Origin: Cycloclasticus sp. | GTDB taxonomy: Bacteria; Pseudomonadota; Gammaproteobacteria; Methylococcales; Cycloclasticaceae | Assembly (NCBI GenBank): GCA_012959695.1 | Contig: DUCS01000003.1 | Location: 1 to 45,669, forward strand | Length of the DNA: 45,669 nt | Direction of reading: 5' to 3' | Shown here: positions 6,886-18,162 of the stretch, in pieces | How positions within the stretch are numbered: the stretch's first letter is position 1 | Layout of the letters: the number at the start of each line of letters is the position of its first letter | Made by a program: the position numbers and the translations under genes | Notes under the pieces: generated by a model | What the model was told of the DNA's origin: nothing | Databases searched by the model: none | Seen by the model: the letters and a program-made list of their open reading frames with translations, nothing else

Positions 6886-8196
6886 GTGGGCAAGACGCTA
6901 AATCGTTTAGCCGGTTGGCTTTTATTTGCGGGGCTTGTGCTAACGGTGACCAATCAATTTATAAACTTGTCGCCGGTTTGGCTAGAAGGTTTGTTAGTCT
7001 GGTCTGCTGGCATTATTCTGTTTTTTAAGCTGGCTACAAAGCAAAGAATTATAGTTTCAGTAATTGGTTTATTTGCGCTGTTGAGCTGGTTGATCGCATG
7101 GCAAACTGGCGATGCCAGCCAATTGTTGGGCGCATTAACGATGAACCAATCAATGATCGTAATGTTGATGGGAGTGCAGTTTCTTCAGCTGGTCGCGATG
7201 CCAGACAGCGAAACAAGTGAAGCGTTACCAACGGGTAAAAAAGCATTTTTAAGGACTTACTGGGGCTTGCATTTATTTGGTTCAGTTATCAATATGTCAG
7301 CGGTCATTTTAGTTGCGGATCGCTTAGCGTCCGTAAGCCCATTAACAAAACATCAGCAAGTATTACTAACACGGTCGTTTACGTCGGCGGCCAGTTGGTC
7401 ACCCTTTTTTGCAGCATTTGCAGCGGCGATGGTGTTTGCACCGGATGCTTCTTTAGCGGTCGTTATTTTGACGGGGTTAGGGTTGGCATGTGCGGCGTTT
7501 ATAATCACGTATGCGGATGTATTGAGAGGGGGCAAGGCTTCGCTTGATAGTTTTGTTGGTTACCCTATGCAATTTCAAGCGCTCTGGCTGCCTGCGATAT
7601 TGGCTCTAATGGTTATGATATTTCATGAATTGATGCCGGATATTAAAGTGATACTGTTAATCGCTTTGTTAGCCGTTTTAATAAGTGGAGGTGTATTGTT
7701 TTTTCGTGTCGGATTAGCGATGTCTTCCAAACAGTTATTGAGACAGGTAACGGTTGAATTACCCAGTATGAAAAATGAAATATCTCTATTTCTAATAGCA
7801 GGTGTTTTTGGGGCAGGGCTAGCAGCAGTTTTAGACAATTTATCTATCAACGTGCCTTTTGTTGAGTTTAATGGTGTCGTGGCATCAATGACTATGTTGA
7901 GTATGTTTATACTAGCCCTGTTGGGTGTACACCCTATTGTGAGTATTGCGGTTATTGGCCATTGGATCAGCACAACAGAGCCGAATCAAACATTATTGGC
8001 GATGACATTTTTAATGTCTTGGGCATTGTGTGTGTCGACCAGTCCGATGTCTGGTATCAACCTAGCATTGCACGGTCGTTATGGGGTGTCGGGGCGAGAG
8101 ATTTTTAGTTGGAATTTACCGTACGCTATTAAAATGTATTTAATTGCGAGTACGGTGTTGTTGGTCACTGGTTATTTTTTAGGAATTGGGCATTAG
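6886..8196 (+). CDS. Unassigned polytopic membrane protein, possible transporter
   Basis: A 436-residue protein with roughly ten to twelve hydrophobic segments spread over its whole length and few charged loops. I do not recognise a specific family; the layout, with helix-breaking stretches such as SAASWSPFFAAF and CVSTSPMSGINLALHG in the middle of each half, resembles the ion transporter superfamily of inward-facing re-entrant carriers. The start is GTG only 4 bases after the stop of the preceding reductase gene, which suggests translational coupling but leaves the start uncertain. As the last gene of the block after the meta-cleavage hydrolase it could move an organic acid or aromatic, which is inference. 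There is a 110-base gap before fabA. Confidence 0.7.
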   Translation: MGKTLNRLAGWLLFAGLVLTVTNQFINLSPVWLEGLLVWSAGIILFFKLATKQRIIVSVIGLFALLSWLIAWQTGDASQLLGALTMNQSMIVMLMGVQFLQLVAMPDSETSEALPTGKKAFLRTYWGLHLFGSVINMSAVILVADRLASVSPLTKHQQVLLTRSFTSAASWSPFFAAFAAAMVFAPDASLAVVILTGLGLACAAFIITYADVLRGGKASLDSFVGYPMQFQALWLPAILALMVMIFHELMPDIKVILLIALLAVLISGGVLFFRVGLAMSSKQLLRQVTVELPSMKNEISLFLIAGVFGAGLAAVLDNLSINVPFVEFNGVVASMTMLSMFILALLGVHPIVSIAVIGHWISTTEPNQTLLAMTFLMSWALCVSTSPMSGINLALHGRYGVSGREIFSWNLPYAIKMYLIASTVLLVTGYFLGIGH

Positions 8197-8306
8197 GGAT
8201 ATTGAAGATGGTTATTAAGAGACTCGCTCATTTGCTCAAGAACTAGTATCATGTGTAGTATTATTAAAAGAGGTTAAGCCCTCAACATCAATAAGGAAAT
8301 AGTGTT

Positions 8307-8831
8307 TTGACAGATACCCAAAGACAGAACTCGTTTAACCGAGAAGAATTACTAAGTTGTGGCCGTGGTGAATTATTTGGCCCAGGGAATGCGCAATTGC
8401 CGATGCCAAACATGCTGATGGTGGATAGAGTGACTTCCATTACTGAAGACGGTGGACCACACGGCAAAGGCCAAATTATTGCAGAACTGGATATTAATCC
8501 AGACCTATGGTTTTTTGATTGTCATTTCCCAGGCGACCCCGTTATGCCTGGTTGCTTAGGCTTAGATGCGATGTGGCAGTTGGTTGGCTTCTTTCTTGGT
8601 TGGAAAGGTGGCTTAGGTAAAGGCCGTGCCCTAGGTGTTGGCGAGTTAAAATTTACAGGTCAAGTATTGCCTACCGCTAAAAAAGTAACGTATAAAATTG
8701 ATTTAAAAAGAGTCATTATGCGCAAACTTGTGATGGGTATTGCGGATGCCACTATGGAAGTGGATGGAAAAGTGATTTACGAAGGTAAAGACCTACGTGT
8801 TGGTTTATTTAAATCAACTGAAAATTTCTAA
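8307..8831 (+). CDS. fabA: 3-hydroxydecanoyl-ACP dehydratase/isomerase
   Basis: A 174-residue hot-dog-fold enzyme of the FabA family, similar in length to the E. coli protein. The N-terminal [14 protein letters not shown] and the catalytic loop with His73 ([11 protein letters not shown]) and Asp87 (GLDAMWQ) are intact. FabA dehydrates 3-hydroxydecanoyl-ACP and isomerises the product to cis-3-decenoyl-ACP, the branch point for unsaturated fatty acids. The start is TTG with a TAAGGAAA site upstream; the nearby GTG at 8302 runs into a stop at once. It is followed 12 bases later by fabB, the usual partner. No FabR- or FadR-type operator was evident by eye in the upstream gap. Confidence 0.96.
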   Translation: MTDTQRQNSFNREELLSCGRGELFGPGNAQLPMPNMLMVDRVTSITEDGGPHGKGQIIAELDINPDLWFFDCHFPGDPVMPGCLGLDAMWQLVGFFLGWKGGLGKGRALGVGELKFTGQVLPTAKKVTYKIDLKRVIMRKLVMGIADATMEVDGKVIYEGKDLRVGLFKSTENF

Positions 8832-8843
8832 GAAGGGCTAATT

Positions 8844-10061
8844 ATGAGACGTGTCGTTATTACGGGTATGGGTATCGTGTCATCACTGGGTAGTGATGCG
8901 GATGCAGTTGCTGAATCGTTAAAGGCTGGAAAATCAGGTATTAGCTTTGTTGAAGAATACAAAGAAAAAGGCTTTCGCAGCCATGTTGCTGGTGTACCGC
9001 AGATTGATCTTGCTGAACATATTGATCGTAAAGCAAAACGTTTTATGGGAGATGCCGCAGGCTATGCCTATGTGTCCATGCAGCAAGCGATTGACGATGC
9101 GGGTTTAACGGAAGAAGAAGTCTCCAATCCAAAAACAGGCCTTATTATGGGTTCGGGCGGTGCATCAACTAAAAATGTTGATGATGCGATTAACCTGTTG
9201 AACACGAAAGGTATTCGTCGCGTTGGGCCTTATATGGTGCCAAGAACGATGAGCAGTACTGTATCGGCTGGGTTAGCAACACCGTATAAAATTAAAGGTG
9301 TTAATTATTCCATTACTTCTGCTTGCGCGACTAGTTCGCATTGTATTGGTAATGCAATGGAGCTTATTCAATTAGGTAAACAAGACCGTGTGTTTGCTGG
9401 TGGTGGTGAGGAAGAGCATTGGTCATTAACGATGATGTTTGATGCAATGGGTGCGCTTTCAACGAAACGGAACGATGCGCCTGAAACGGCTTCACGTGCT
9501 TATGATGCTGACCGCGATGGTTTTGTTATTGCTGGTGGAGGCGGTGCGGTGGTAGTTGAAGCATTAGATGTTGCTTTGGCTCGTGGTGCAAAAATTTATG
9601 CAGAACTTGTGGGTTATGGTGCAACGTCCGATGGATATGACATGGTAGCGCCATCGGGTGAAGGCGCAACGCGTTGTATGCAAATGGCGCTAGAAAATGT
9701 AGAAGGGCCCATCGATTACATTAATGCTCACGGAACCAGTACACCAGTGGGCGATATGGCTGAACTGAAAGCGGTTAAAGCCGTATTTGGTGATAGTACA
9801 CCGCCGATTGGTTCAACCAAATCTTTATCTGGCCACTCATTAGGTGCGGCGGGTGTGCAAGAGGCAATTTACTGCATGTTGATGATGAAAGATAATTTTA
9901 TTACAGCATCAGCTAATATCGATAATTTGGATGAAGCAGCTGAAGGTGTGAACATTGTTCTGGAAAAACAGACTGATGTGCAGCTGAATACGGTGATGTC
10001 GAACAGTTTTGGTTTTGGCGGAACGAATGCGACATTAGTGATGAAGCGCTACGAAGCATAA
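8844..10061 (+). CDS. fabB: 3-oxoacyl-ACP synthase I
   Basis: A 405-residue condensing enzyme of the KAS I type. The active-site Cys161 is in [11 protein letters not shown], and the two catalytic histidines are in [11 protein letters not shown] and [11 protein letters not shown]. The C-terminal [12 protein letters not shown] glycine-rich motif is present. FabB elongates cis-3-decenoyl-ACP and is needed for unsaturated fatty acid synthesis together with FabA, encoded immediately upstream. The ribosome-binding site is AGAAGGGC. The pair fabA-fabB is common in gammaproteobacteria of the Pseudomonas and Cycloclasticus type. The gene ends before a 240-base noncoding stretch and a bidirectional terminator. 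Confidence 0.96.
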   Translation: MRRVVITGMGIVSSLGSDADAVAESLKAGKSGISFVEEYKEKGFRSHVAGVPQIDLAEHIDRKAKRFMGDAAGYAYVSMQQAIDDAGLTEEEVSNPKTGLIMGSGGASTKNVDDAINLLNTKGIRRVGPYMVPRTMSSTVSAGLATPYKIKGVNYSITSACATSSHCIGNAMELIQLGKQDRVFAGGGEEEHWSLTMMFDAMGALSTKRNDAPETASRAYDADRDGFVIAGGGGAVVVEALDVALARGAKIYAELVGYGATSDGYDMVAPSGEGATRCMQMALENVEGPIDYINAHGTSTPVGDMAELKAVKAVFGDSTPPIGSTKSLSGHSLGAAGVQEAIYCMLMMKDNFITASANIDNLDEAAEGVNIVLEKQTDVQLNTVMSNSFGFGGTNATLVMKRYEA

Positions 10062-10298
10062 TTTAGACCCTTGCTCGAAAGCTCTTTTGCTCCCATACGG
10101 CGTCGCCTAAAGCGCCTAATGTCGGTAAAAAGCACCCAAAGCATTCGCAACGCTCATGGGGCAGGCTCTGCTCAATCGGTCATTTACTCCAGTAAACTCC
10201 CTCTTTCCGCGCATTTTTGCCTCGCCTAAAAGCGCCTACTTTTGGTGTCTGGAAGCAAAATCTTCTTCCGTGCAAAGGCCTAAAGTATTATTAAAAAC
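10062..10298. repeat. Noncoding stretch with internal direct repeats and a palindrome
   Basis: No convincing gene occupies this gap between fabB and the terminator. It contains two near-identical copies of TCGCCTAAAGCGCCTA (10103-10118, and 10222-10238 with one extra A), about 119 bases apart. Between them is a TTTACT-CC-AGTAAA palindrome at 10183-10196. The base composition is richer in C and G than nearby intergenic DNA. The layout is reminiscent of dispersed intergenic repeat elements, but only one instance is in the window, so this is an inference. Confidence 0.4.
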
Positions 10299-10327
10299 AA
10301 AAAAGCCGCTCATTGAGCGGTTTTTTT
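10299..10327. terminator. Bidirectional intrinsic terminator between fabB and the FKBP gene
   Basis: A short stem CCGCTC-ATT-GAGCGG (10306-10320) is flanked by an A run on the left and seven T on the right. It can therefore end transcripts on both strands: fabB from the left and the peptidyl-prolyl isomerase gene, whose stop is at 10346, from the right. Confidence 0.85.
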
Positions 10328-10345
10328 GTTTGTAGCTTGGATTAT

Positions 10346-10954
10346 TTATGCGGCTTTAATGGCCAATAATTCCATTTCGAAAATCAATGTTTCGTTTGGC
10401 CCTATTGAACCGCCAGCACCGTGTTCGCCGTAAGCAAGTTCAGATGGAATAAATACTTTCCATTTAGTGCCAACTTCCATCAGTTGCAATGCTTCTTGCC
10501 AGCCTTTGATAACGCCATTAACTGGGAAAGTAGCTGGTTCGCCGCGTTTGATTGAGCTATCAAAAACAGTGCCGTTAATTAAAGAGCCTTCGTAGTGTAC
10601 GTCGACTGTGTCAGTTTCTTTCGGTTTCTCGCCATCACCTTGGTTAAGTACGGTGTATTGCATGCCGCTATCCAGTGTAATAACGCCATCTTTAGCACCA
10701 TTTTCTACTAAGAAGTCAACGCCTTTGCTTGAATTGCCGCCTTTTACTTCATTGGCTTTTGCTTGCATCTCTTTTTGGAACGCTTCAATAACAGCGCGCA
10801 TTTCTTCAGGGCTTAGAATGCTTTCTTCGCCATTTAGTGCGTGTGTTAAGCCTAAAACAAGTGACTCAGTTTCTACGTCTAATTTATCTTGTTGAATGCC
10901 GCCACCAATTTGTTGGCCCATGGTATAGCTTAGTTTCTGTTTTTCGGTTTCCAC
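10346..10954 (-). CDS. fklB: FKBP-type peptidyl-prolyl cis-trans isomerase
   Basis: A 202-residue protein of the FKBP22/Mip class. The N-terminal half is the helical dimerisation domain, with LSYTMGQQIGGGI near the start, followed by a C-terminal FKBP domain of about 105 residues. FKBP hallmarks include VDVHYEGSLINGTVFDSS, the GWQEALQLM segment and IPSELAYGEHGAGG. There is no signal peptide, which favours the cytoplasmic FklB-like form over periplasmic FkpA or Mip. It accelerates proline isomerisation and protein folding. It is transcribed alone on the minus strand and ends at the shared terminator at 10299-10327. Confidence 0.88.
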   Translation of the reverse strand: METEKQKLSYTMGQQIGGGIQQDKLDVETESLVLGLTHALNGEESILSPEEMRAVIEAFQKEMQAKANEVKGGNSSKGVDFLVENGAKDGVITLDSGMQYTVLNQGDGEKPKETDTVDVHYEGSLINGTVFDSSIKRGEPATFPVNGVIKGWQEALQLMEVGTKWKVFIPSELAYGEHGAGGSIGPNETLIFEMELLAIKAA

Positions 10955-11088
10955 TGTATTGCCTATCTAATGTTGAGAAAGGCGGTATTCTACAATAAGT
11001 AGCGCAGGAAACGCTAGGTCAGAAATTATTACACGCTAATAACCGCGTGGTTGATGTGAATTATAGATGGAGAGAAAGGGGTGGCAGC

Positions 11089-11328
11089 TTATGCGTGGAC
11101 GTCGAGAATACTGCCAATAATGTCACCAGCGGTTTGTGCTACTCGGGCTGATATTTGAACTTGAGTTTCTGCTTGTTTTAATGCGATAAGGTCTTTTGTC
11201 GTGCCCTTAACTGATTTTTCACCGCTCAATTGTTCGCTGCTCGCAAGCCGCTGGCTCGCAGCATCTGCTTGATTAATGCCTCTGGTAATGCCTGCTACAG
11301 CATTTTGACTTATATTTCCAAGGTCCAT
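11089..11328 (-). CDS. Small unassigned protein with flagellar-rod-like C-terminus
   Basis: A 79-residue protein I cannot assign. It is rich in Ala, Gln and Ser with no membrane segment or cysteine. The C-terminal half (KDLIALKQAETQVQISARVA, then QTAGDIIGSILDV) has the heptad-like pattern seen at the C-termini of flagellar rod and hook proteins and in short motility-associated proteins of unknown function. It lies alone between the FKBP gene and maeB, on the same strand as both. The start at 11328 is an ATG with no clear ribosome-binding site. The amino acid composition is plausible for a real protein. Confidence 0.55.
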   Translation of the reverse strand: MDLGNISQNAVAGITRGINQADAASQRLASSEQLSGEKSVKGTTKDLIALKQAETQVQISARVAQTAGDIIGSILDVHA

Positions 11329-11428
11329 AAATTCATACTACAGTTGTTAACGCTTAAATTATAGCAAACATAACGGGTCTTATATTGAGAAGTAGTTCAC
11401 ATTATGAGAGCTTATATCGACTTATTGC

Positions 11429-13690
11429 TCAGTTAACTGCGTGTTCCGCAGAGCACAAAGCGGTCATGTTCAATATGCGTCGTACTGAGGCAAGAGGCTT
11501 TAGGATGTGCACGGGTTTATCAATACCTAATAAGATTGGCCCAACGGTAACGCCGTCAGTTAGGATTCGCAGCAAGTTGAAAGAGATATTAGCCGCATCT
11601 AAGTTTGGAAAAATAAGCAAGTTCGCCTCGCCTTCCATCTTAGAATGGCTAATAAGTTCCTTTCTTAGACTTTCTAATAATGCCGCATCGGCTTGCATTT
11701 CGCCTTCGACTTCAATGCAGGGGTGTTCTGTATGTAATATGCGAATAGCCTTGGCCATTTTTTGAGCTTCTTCATCTGTGTCACTACCAAAGTTAGAATG
11801 TGACAGCATGGCGGCTTTTGGCGTCATGCCGAAACGTTTAACGTAGTCAGATGCTTGCAGGGTGATAGCAACGAGTTCTTCTGCACTTGGGTTGCTGTTA
11901 ACCATGGAATCACTGAAAAAATAAACACCCTTAGGGACGGCGATAGCATTTAATGCTGCGACAGTCGCGCCCGGCGTTTTGTCTAAAATATCAGTAATAT
12001 GCCCAAGGTGGCGGTGAAAGTTACCGACCATGCCGCAAATCATGGCATCTGCTTTGCCCAATTGAACGAGTAATGAGGCTAACACGGTATTTTTTGTACG
12101 CACGTAGTTTTCTGCCAATACTCGAGAAACACCGTTGCGTTCTTTTGAGCGTAAGTATTCCGCTACGCACTCACGGAAATATGGATTGCTTTCTGGCTCA
12201 ATGATTTCTACGTCTGTTTCCATGGAGAAACTTAGCCCTAGTCGATCAATGTACTGTTTGATTTTTGTTTTTCTACCGATAAGAATGGGTTTAGCCAGCT
12301 CAGCATTTAACACTTCTTGCACAGCGCGTAATACTTTTTCACTTTCGCCTTCAGCATAAACGACGCGTTTAGGCGTTAATTTCGCCCGCTCGAAAATCGG
12401 TTTCATCAACATGCCAGAACGGTAAACATAGCGTTCGAGCGTTTCTTTATATTGAGCAAAGTCTTCTATTGGTTTGGTGGCTACACCGCTTTCCATGGCG
12501 GCTTTAGCCACAGCAAGGGGGATATCAATAATAAGGTTCGGGTCGAAAGGTCGGGGGATTAAATACTCGGGACCAAAGACAGGTGTTTGCCCAGCGTAAT
12601 TATTGTAGTCGTCATTAACAGATTTTTGCGCTAATGAAGAAATCGCACGAATACAAGCGAGTTTCATTTCCTCGTTAATGGTTGTGGCGCCCACATCAAG
12701 CGCCCCTCTAAAAATGTAAGGGAAACACAATACATTGTTCACTTGGTTTGGGTAATCTGAACGGCCGGTTGCAATAATGGCATCGTCTCTAACGGCTTTA
12801 ATTTCTTCCGGTAAAATTTCAGGCGTTGGGTTGGCCAAGGCAAAGATAATGGGTGATGGCGCCATGCCTTTAACCATCTCCTGAGTCATCATGCCAGCAC
12901 GTGAAACGCCTAAGAAAATATCGGCGCCAACAGTTGCTTCGGCCAATGTTCTTAATTCGGTTTTAGCGGCATAACGCTGTTTACGTGAATCCATGCCTGC
13001 GGTTCTGCCGTCATAAATAAGCCCTTTACTGTCGCTCACAAGAATGTTTTGTTGTTTAAGGCCCATTTTTACCAGCATGTCTAAACAAGCAATACCCGCA
13101 GCGCCTGCGCCAGAGGCAACCAATCGTACGTCTTCAATGTTCTTATTAGCCACTTTTAAGCCGTTTAATACAGCGGCAGCAGTAATAATGGCGGTGCCGT
13201 GTTGGTCGTCGTGAAAGACAGGGATGTCCATTCGCTCACTTAATTTTTGTTCAATAAAAAAGCATTCAGGGGCTTTAATGTCTTCAAGGTTAATGCCGCC
13301 GAATGTGGGTGCAAGGCTGGCAACAATATCAACAAATTTATCAGGGTCTGTTTCATTAATTTCAAGATCAAAAACATCGATGCCGCCAAACTTTTTAAAT
13401 AAAACGCCTTTGCCTTCCATCACAGGTTTTGATGCCAGCGGGCCAATATCACCTAGGCCTAAAACAGCGGTACCATTGGTGATGACGGCTACAAGGTTGC
13501 TGCGCGCGGTATACAGCGCAGCGGTTGATGGGTCTTTAGCAATCTCAAGACAGGGTTCAGCCACGCCTGGGGTATAAGCTAAGGCTAAGTCGGTTTGGTT
13601 GCTTAATGCCTTGGTCGCGACCACTTCAATTTTTCCGGGTTTAGGGTGTTGGTGGTAATACAGCGCGTTCTTTTTGAGGGTGTCAGACAT
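11429..13690 (-). CDS. maeB: NADP-dependent malic enzyme with phosphotransacetylase-like domain
   Basis: A 753-residue two-domain protein, the usual size of MaeB. Residues 1 to about 430 form the malic enzyme, with [12 protein letters not shown], the EDIKAPECF metal-site region, the HDDQHGTA motif and a [13 protein letters not shown] nucleotide site. Residues from about 430 on match the phosphate acetyl/butyryltransferase fold ([14 protein letters not shown] region), which is regulatory in this family. The enzyme oxidatively decarboxylates malate to pyruvate and makes NADPH. A minus-strand promoter (13730-13757) lies upstream; no strong ribosome-binding site is seen. It is transcribed divergently from the ABC exporter genes. 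Confidence 0.94.
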   Translation of the reverse strand: MSDTLKKNALYYHQHPKPGKIEVVATKALSNQTDLALAYTPGVAEPCLEIAKDPSTAALYTARSNLVAVITNGTAVLGLGDIGPLASKPVMEGKGVLFKKFGGIDVFDLEINETDPDKFVDIVASLAPTFGGINLEDIKAPECFFIEQKLSERMDIPVFHDDQHGTAIITAAAVLNGLKVANKNIEDVRLVASGAGAAGIACLDMLVKMGLKQQNILVSDSKGLIYDGRTAGMDSRKQRYAAKTELRTLAEATVGADIFLGVSRAGMMTQEMVKGMAPSPIIFALANPTPEILPEEIKAVRDDAIIATGRSDYPNQVNNVLCFPYIFRGALDVGATTINEEMKLACIRAISSLAQKSVNDDYNNYAGQTPVFGPEYLIPRPFDPNLIIDIPLAVAKAAMESGVATKPIEDFAQYKETLERYVYRSGMLMKPIFERAKLTPKRVVYAEGESEKVLRAVQEVLNAELAKPILIGRKTKIKQYIDRLGLSFSMETDVEIIEPESNPYFRECVAEYLRSKERNGVSRVLAENYVRTKNTVLASLLVQLGKADAMICGMVGNFHRHLGHITDILDKTPGATVAALNAIAVPKGVYFFSDSMVNSNPSAEELVAITLQASDYVKRFGMTPKAAMLSHSNFGSDTDEEAQKMAKAIRILHTEHPCIEVEGEMQADAALLESLRKELISHSKMEGEANLLIFPNLDAANISFNLLRILTDGVTVGPILLGIDKPVHILKPLASVRRILNMTALCSAEHAVN

Positions 13691-13729
13691 AATTGAATAA
13701 TATTAAAGTTGATGGAAAGTAAGCGATGC

Positions 13730-13757
13730 ATTATACGTTAAACTAATAGGCTGTTAA
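13730..13757 (-). promoter_or_regulatory. Probable sigma-70 promoter of maeB
   Basis: On the minus strand TTAACA (13757-13752) and a perfect TATAAT (13735-13730) are separated by 16 bases. Transcription would start near 13723, giving a leader of about 30 bases before the maeB ATG at 13690. Confidence 0.6.
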
Positions 13758-13812
13758 TGAGTTCATGGTTTTTGACGAGGATAATATAAATGCTGTTTCA
13801 CTATGACTACAT

Positions 13813-14739
13813 ATGAAAGCACTTGAAATAAAGCAACTTGAGAAGTGCTACAACAACGGCTTTGTTGCGCTTAAAGGCATTGATTTGGATGTCAAGCAGG
13901 GTGATTTTTTTGCGCTGCTGGGTGCTAATGGCGCGGGCAAATCGACAACCATTGGTATTGTCGCGTCACTGGTGAATAAAACGTCAGGTTCGGTTCGTGT
14001 GTTTGGGCATGATTTGGATAAAGATCCAGAAGCTGTTAAGCGTTGTATCGGTTTGGTTCCGCAAGAGTTTAATTTCAATCAGTTTGAGAATGTATTTGAT
14101 ATCGTCGAATCGCAGGCGGGGTATTACGGTATTCCGCGGAAAAAGGCGGCTGAACGTGCGGAAATATGTTTAAAACAACTTGAAATTTGGGATAAACGAA
14201 ACGAACCTTCAAGAGAGTTATCCGGTGGTATGAAACGCCGCTTAATGATTGCCCGCGCGCTGGTCCATGAGCCCAAATTGTTAATCTTAGATGAGCCAAC
14301 GGCGGGTGTGGATATAGAGATTCGCCGTTCGATGTGGGCGTTTTTTAAGAAAATAAACGCTGCCGGTACAACCATTATTTTGACCACGCATTATCTCGAA
14401 GAAGCGGAAAGCCTGTGCCGTCATATTGCCATCATCAACAAAGGTGAGGTGATTGAAAATACGGACATGAAAGGCCTGCTTGCAAAATCATCGGAAGAGA
14501 TTTTTGTGTTGAGTATAGAACATACCGTGGAGACAATTCCAGTCATACTAGGATGTAGCATACATGTGATTGATGAAACGACATGGCAGGTGAGCGTGCA
14601 AAAAGAGGCCGGTATTCACGCGCTTTTTAACGAACTGACAACGCTGGGTATAAAAGTAACGGGCATTAGAAATGAATCAAACCGATTGGAACAATTATTC
14701 TTGAAATTGCTGGCGCAAAAGGGGCGTAACTATGATTAG
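13813..14739 (+). CDS. yadG: ABC transporter ATP-binding protein, YadG-like
   Basis: A 308-residue ATPase, the same length as E. coli YadG. Walker A is GANGAGKST, the signature is LSGGMKRRL, Walker B is LLILDEPTAG, and the switch His follows in LTTHYLEEAE. The segments GLVPQEFNFN and SRELSGGM closely resemble YadG. It powers an ABC-2-type exporter whose permease gene overlaps its 3' end by 8 bases. The exported substrate of this family is not established. The upstream 122-base gap is shared with the divergent maeB gene. The start ATG at 13813 lacks a strong ribosome-binding site, but the MKALEIKQLEK beginning matches the family. Confidence 0.93.
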   Translation: MKALEIKQLEKCYNNGFVALKGIDLDVKQGDFFALLGANGAGKSTTIGIVASLVNKTSGSVRVFGHDLDKDPEAVKRCIGLVPQEFNFNQFENVFDIVESQAGYYGIPRKKAAERAEICLKQLEIWDKRNEPSRELSGGMKRRLMIARALVHEPKLLILDEPTAGVDIEIRRSMWAFFKKINAAGTTIILTTHYLEEAESLCRHIAIINKGEVIENTDMKGLLAKSSEEIFVLSIEHTVETIPVILGCSIHVIDETTWQVSVQKEAGIHALFNELTTLGIKVTGIRNESNRLEQLFLKLLAQKGRNYD

Positions 14740-15505
14740 TAAAGAGCACCTTGTTGCGTTGCAGACGATTACGTATAAGGAAACTCGTCGGTTTTTGCGT
14801 ATTTGGGTGCAAACCTTGCTGCCTTCGATTATCACCACAACGCTTTATTTCTTGATCTTTGGCACACTGATTGGTTCAAGAATTGGTCAAATGAAAGGGT
14901 ATGACTACATGGACTTCATTGTGCCGGGTTTAATTTTGATGGCGGTTATTAGTAATGCGTATTCAAATGTGGTGTCTTCCTTTTATGGCTCGAAATTTCA
15001 GCACAATATTGAAGAAATGATTGTAGCGCCAATGCCCGGCTGGGTGATTTTGACGGGTTATATATCCGGCGGTGTTTTACGGGGGCTTATTGTTGGTGTG
15101 TTGGTGACCATCGTCTCGTTGTTTTTCACGGATTTAAACATAGCGCATCCTGTCATGATGATAGTCGTGTTTTTGCTAACGGGTGTCTTGTTTTCCTGCG
15201 CCGGTTTTATTAATGCCGTGTATGCAAAAAGCTTTGATGATATCTCAATAGTGCCGACATTCGTGTTGACGCCATTAATTTATTTGGGCGGTGTGTTTTA
15301 CTCGATAGACATGTTGCCGGTATTTTGGCAAAACGTTTCCTTGTTAAACCCGGTGCTGTATATGATTGATGTATTTCGCTACAGTATTTTAGGAGAATCT
15401 GATATTCCATTACGATACGGGTTTCTGGTTATTGGTTTTTTTATTTTATCGCTATTAGTTATAAGCTTAAGGCTTTTAAATAAAGGCGTGGGCATAAGAG
15501 ATTAG
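14732..15505 (+). CDS. yadH: ABC-2 type exporter permease, YadH-like
   Basis: A 257-residue membrane protein with about six transmembrane segments, matching YadH in length. Typical ABC-2 permease features are FLRIWVQTLLPSIITTTLYF at residues 22-41, the MDFIVPGLILMAVISNAY segment and LNPVLYMIDVFRYS near the C-terminus. It forms the membrane channel for the ATPase encoded immediately upstream, with which it shares an 8-base overlap, so the two are translationally coupled. The gene is followed by a 108-base gap containing the nqr promoter. The substrate is unknown. Confidence 0.93.
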   Translation: MISKEHLVALQTITYKETRRFLRIWVQTLLPSIITTTLYFLIFGTLIGSRIGQMKGYDYMDFIVPGLILMAVISNAYSNVVSSFYGSKFQHNIEEMIVAPMPGWVILTGYISGGVLRGLIVGVLVTIVSLFFTDLNIAHPVMMIVVFLLTGVLFSCAGFINAVYAKSFDDISIVPTFVLTPLIYLGGVFYSIDMLPVFWQNVSLLNPVLYMIDVFRYSILGESDIPLRYGFLVIGFFILSLLVISLRLLNKGVGIRD

Positions 15506-15515
15506 CTTGGAAAGA

Positions 15516-15544
15516 TTGAATGCTGCGTTGCAGTACTATAGAAT
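15516..15544 (+). promoter_or_regulatory. Probable sigma-70 promoter of the nqr operon
   Basis: TTGAAT (15516-15521) and TAGAAT (15539-15544) are separated by 17 bases. The predicted leader before nqrA is about 60 bases. This is the best promoter-like pair in the gap between yadH and nqrA. Confidence 0.55.
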
Positions 15545-15610
15545 ATTGCAGATTATTCCCGTGCTTCCATAGGGCGTGAAAAAAAGATATTCAATTAATA
15601 AGAAGCCTAA

Positions 15611-16956
<1,346 letters not shown>

Positions 16957-16957
<1 letters not shown>

Positions 16958-18162
16958 TGTCTCGTTTAAGGAATTATCTAGATTCAATACACCCGCACTT
17001 TGCAAAAGGCGGTTCACTTGAAAAGTATTACGCTATTTATGAAATGGTGGATACGTTTTTATACACACCGAAAGATGTAACTGCCGGTAACATTCACGTA
17101 CGTGATGCGATTGATTTAAAACGTGTCATGACGTATGTGTTTATCGCCGCGTTGCCTTGCGTGATGATGGCGATGTGGAATACGGGTCATTTAGCGAATA
17201 TGGCAATGGCCGATTTAGGCATGACATCGTTAGATACATGGCGCGGAATGGTCACCAATTTAGTTGGTTACGATGCGAACAGTATCATGGCCTGTATGGT
17301 GCATGGGGCAATGTATTACGTGCCCATTTATTTAGTCACCTTAATTGTCGGCGGTGTATGGGAAATTATTTTTGCCATCGTACGTGGGCATGAAGTTAAC
17401 GAAGGCTTCTTTGTAACATCGATGTTGTTCTCCTTGATTTTGCCAGCGACAACGCCTTTATGGCAAGTAGCACTGGGCATTTCATTCGGCGTGGTGATTG
17501 GTAAAGAGGTGTTTGGCGGAACCGGTAAAAACTTCTTAAACCCAGCGTTAACCGGGCGTGCATTCTTGTTCTTTGCTTACCCCGCACAAATGTCAGGCGA
17601 CGCAATTTGGACAGCTGTTGATGGATTTAGTGGCGCAACTGCATTGGGCATAGCTGCCGAAGGCGGTATTAATGCGGTGATGGCATCCGGCATTACGTGG
17701 ATGGATGCGTTCCTTGGAACCATCCAAGGTTCCATCGGTGAAACATCAACACTGGCTTGTCTGATAGGTGCTTGCTTCTTGCTTTACACGCGAATAGCGT
17801 CGTTCCGAATTATGCTGGGTGTACTAGCGGGCATGATTGTAACGAGTACCTTATTAAATATGATCGGCAGCGAAACGAATCCGATGTTTGCTATGCCTTG
17901 GTATTGGCATGCAGTATTGGGTGGTTTTGCGTTTGGTGCTATCTACATGGCGACAGACCCCGTGAGTGCGGCGATGACAAACACCGGTAGATGGATTTAT
18001 GGCGGCCTCATTGGCTTGATGGTGATATTAATTCGGGTGGTGAATCCTGCGTTCCCAGAAGGCATGATGTTAGCTATTTTGTTTGCCAATATGTTTGCCC
18101 CGTTAATTGACTACTTCGTTGTTCAGTCGAACATTAAAAGAAGGGAGAAAAGAAATGCCTAA
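16957..18162 (+). CDS. nqrB: Na+-translocating NADH:quinone reductase subunit B
   Basis: A 401-residue integral membrane protein with about ten transmembrane segments. The covalent FMN site is the FSGATALG motif with Thr228. NqrB accepts electrons from the NqrC flavin and carries riboflavin, and is central to sodium pumping and quinone reduction. The gene starts on the last base of nqrA and its stop overlaps the first codons of nqrC, so translation is coupled. The [20 protein letters not shown] region, residues 187-206, is strongly conserved in the family. ApbE encoded downstream would attach the FMN. Confidence 0.96.

Noticed and set aside
18107-18154. Upstream in-frame start for nqrC
   Set aside because: It would lie deep inside nqrB and has no ribosome-binding site; the ATG at 18155 has AAGGGAG and fits the family N-terminus.
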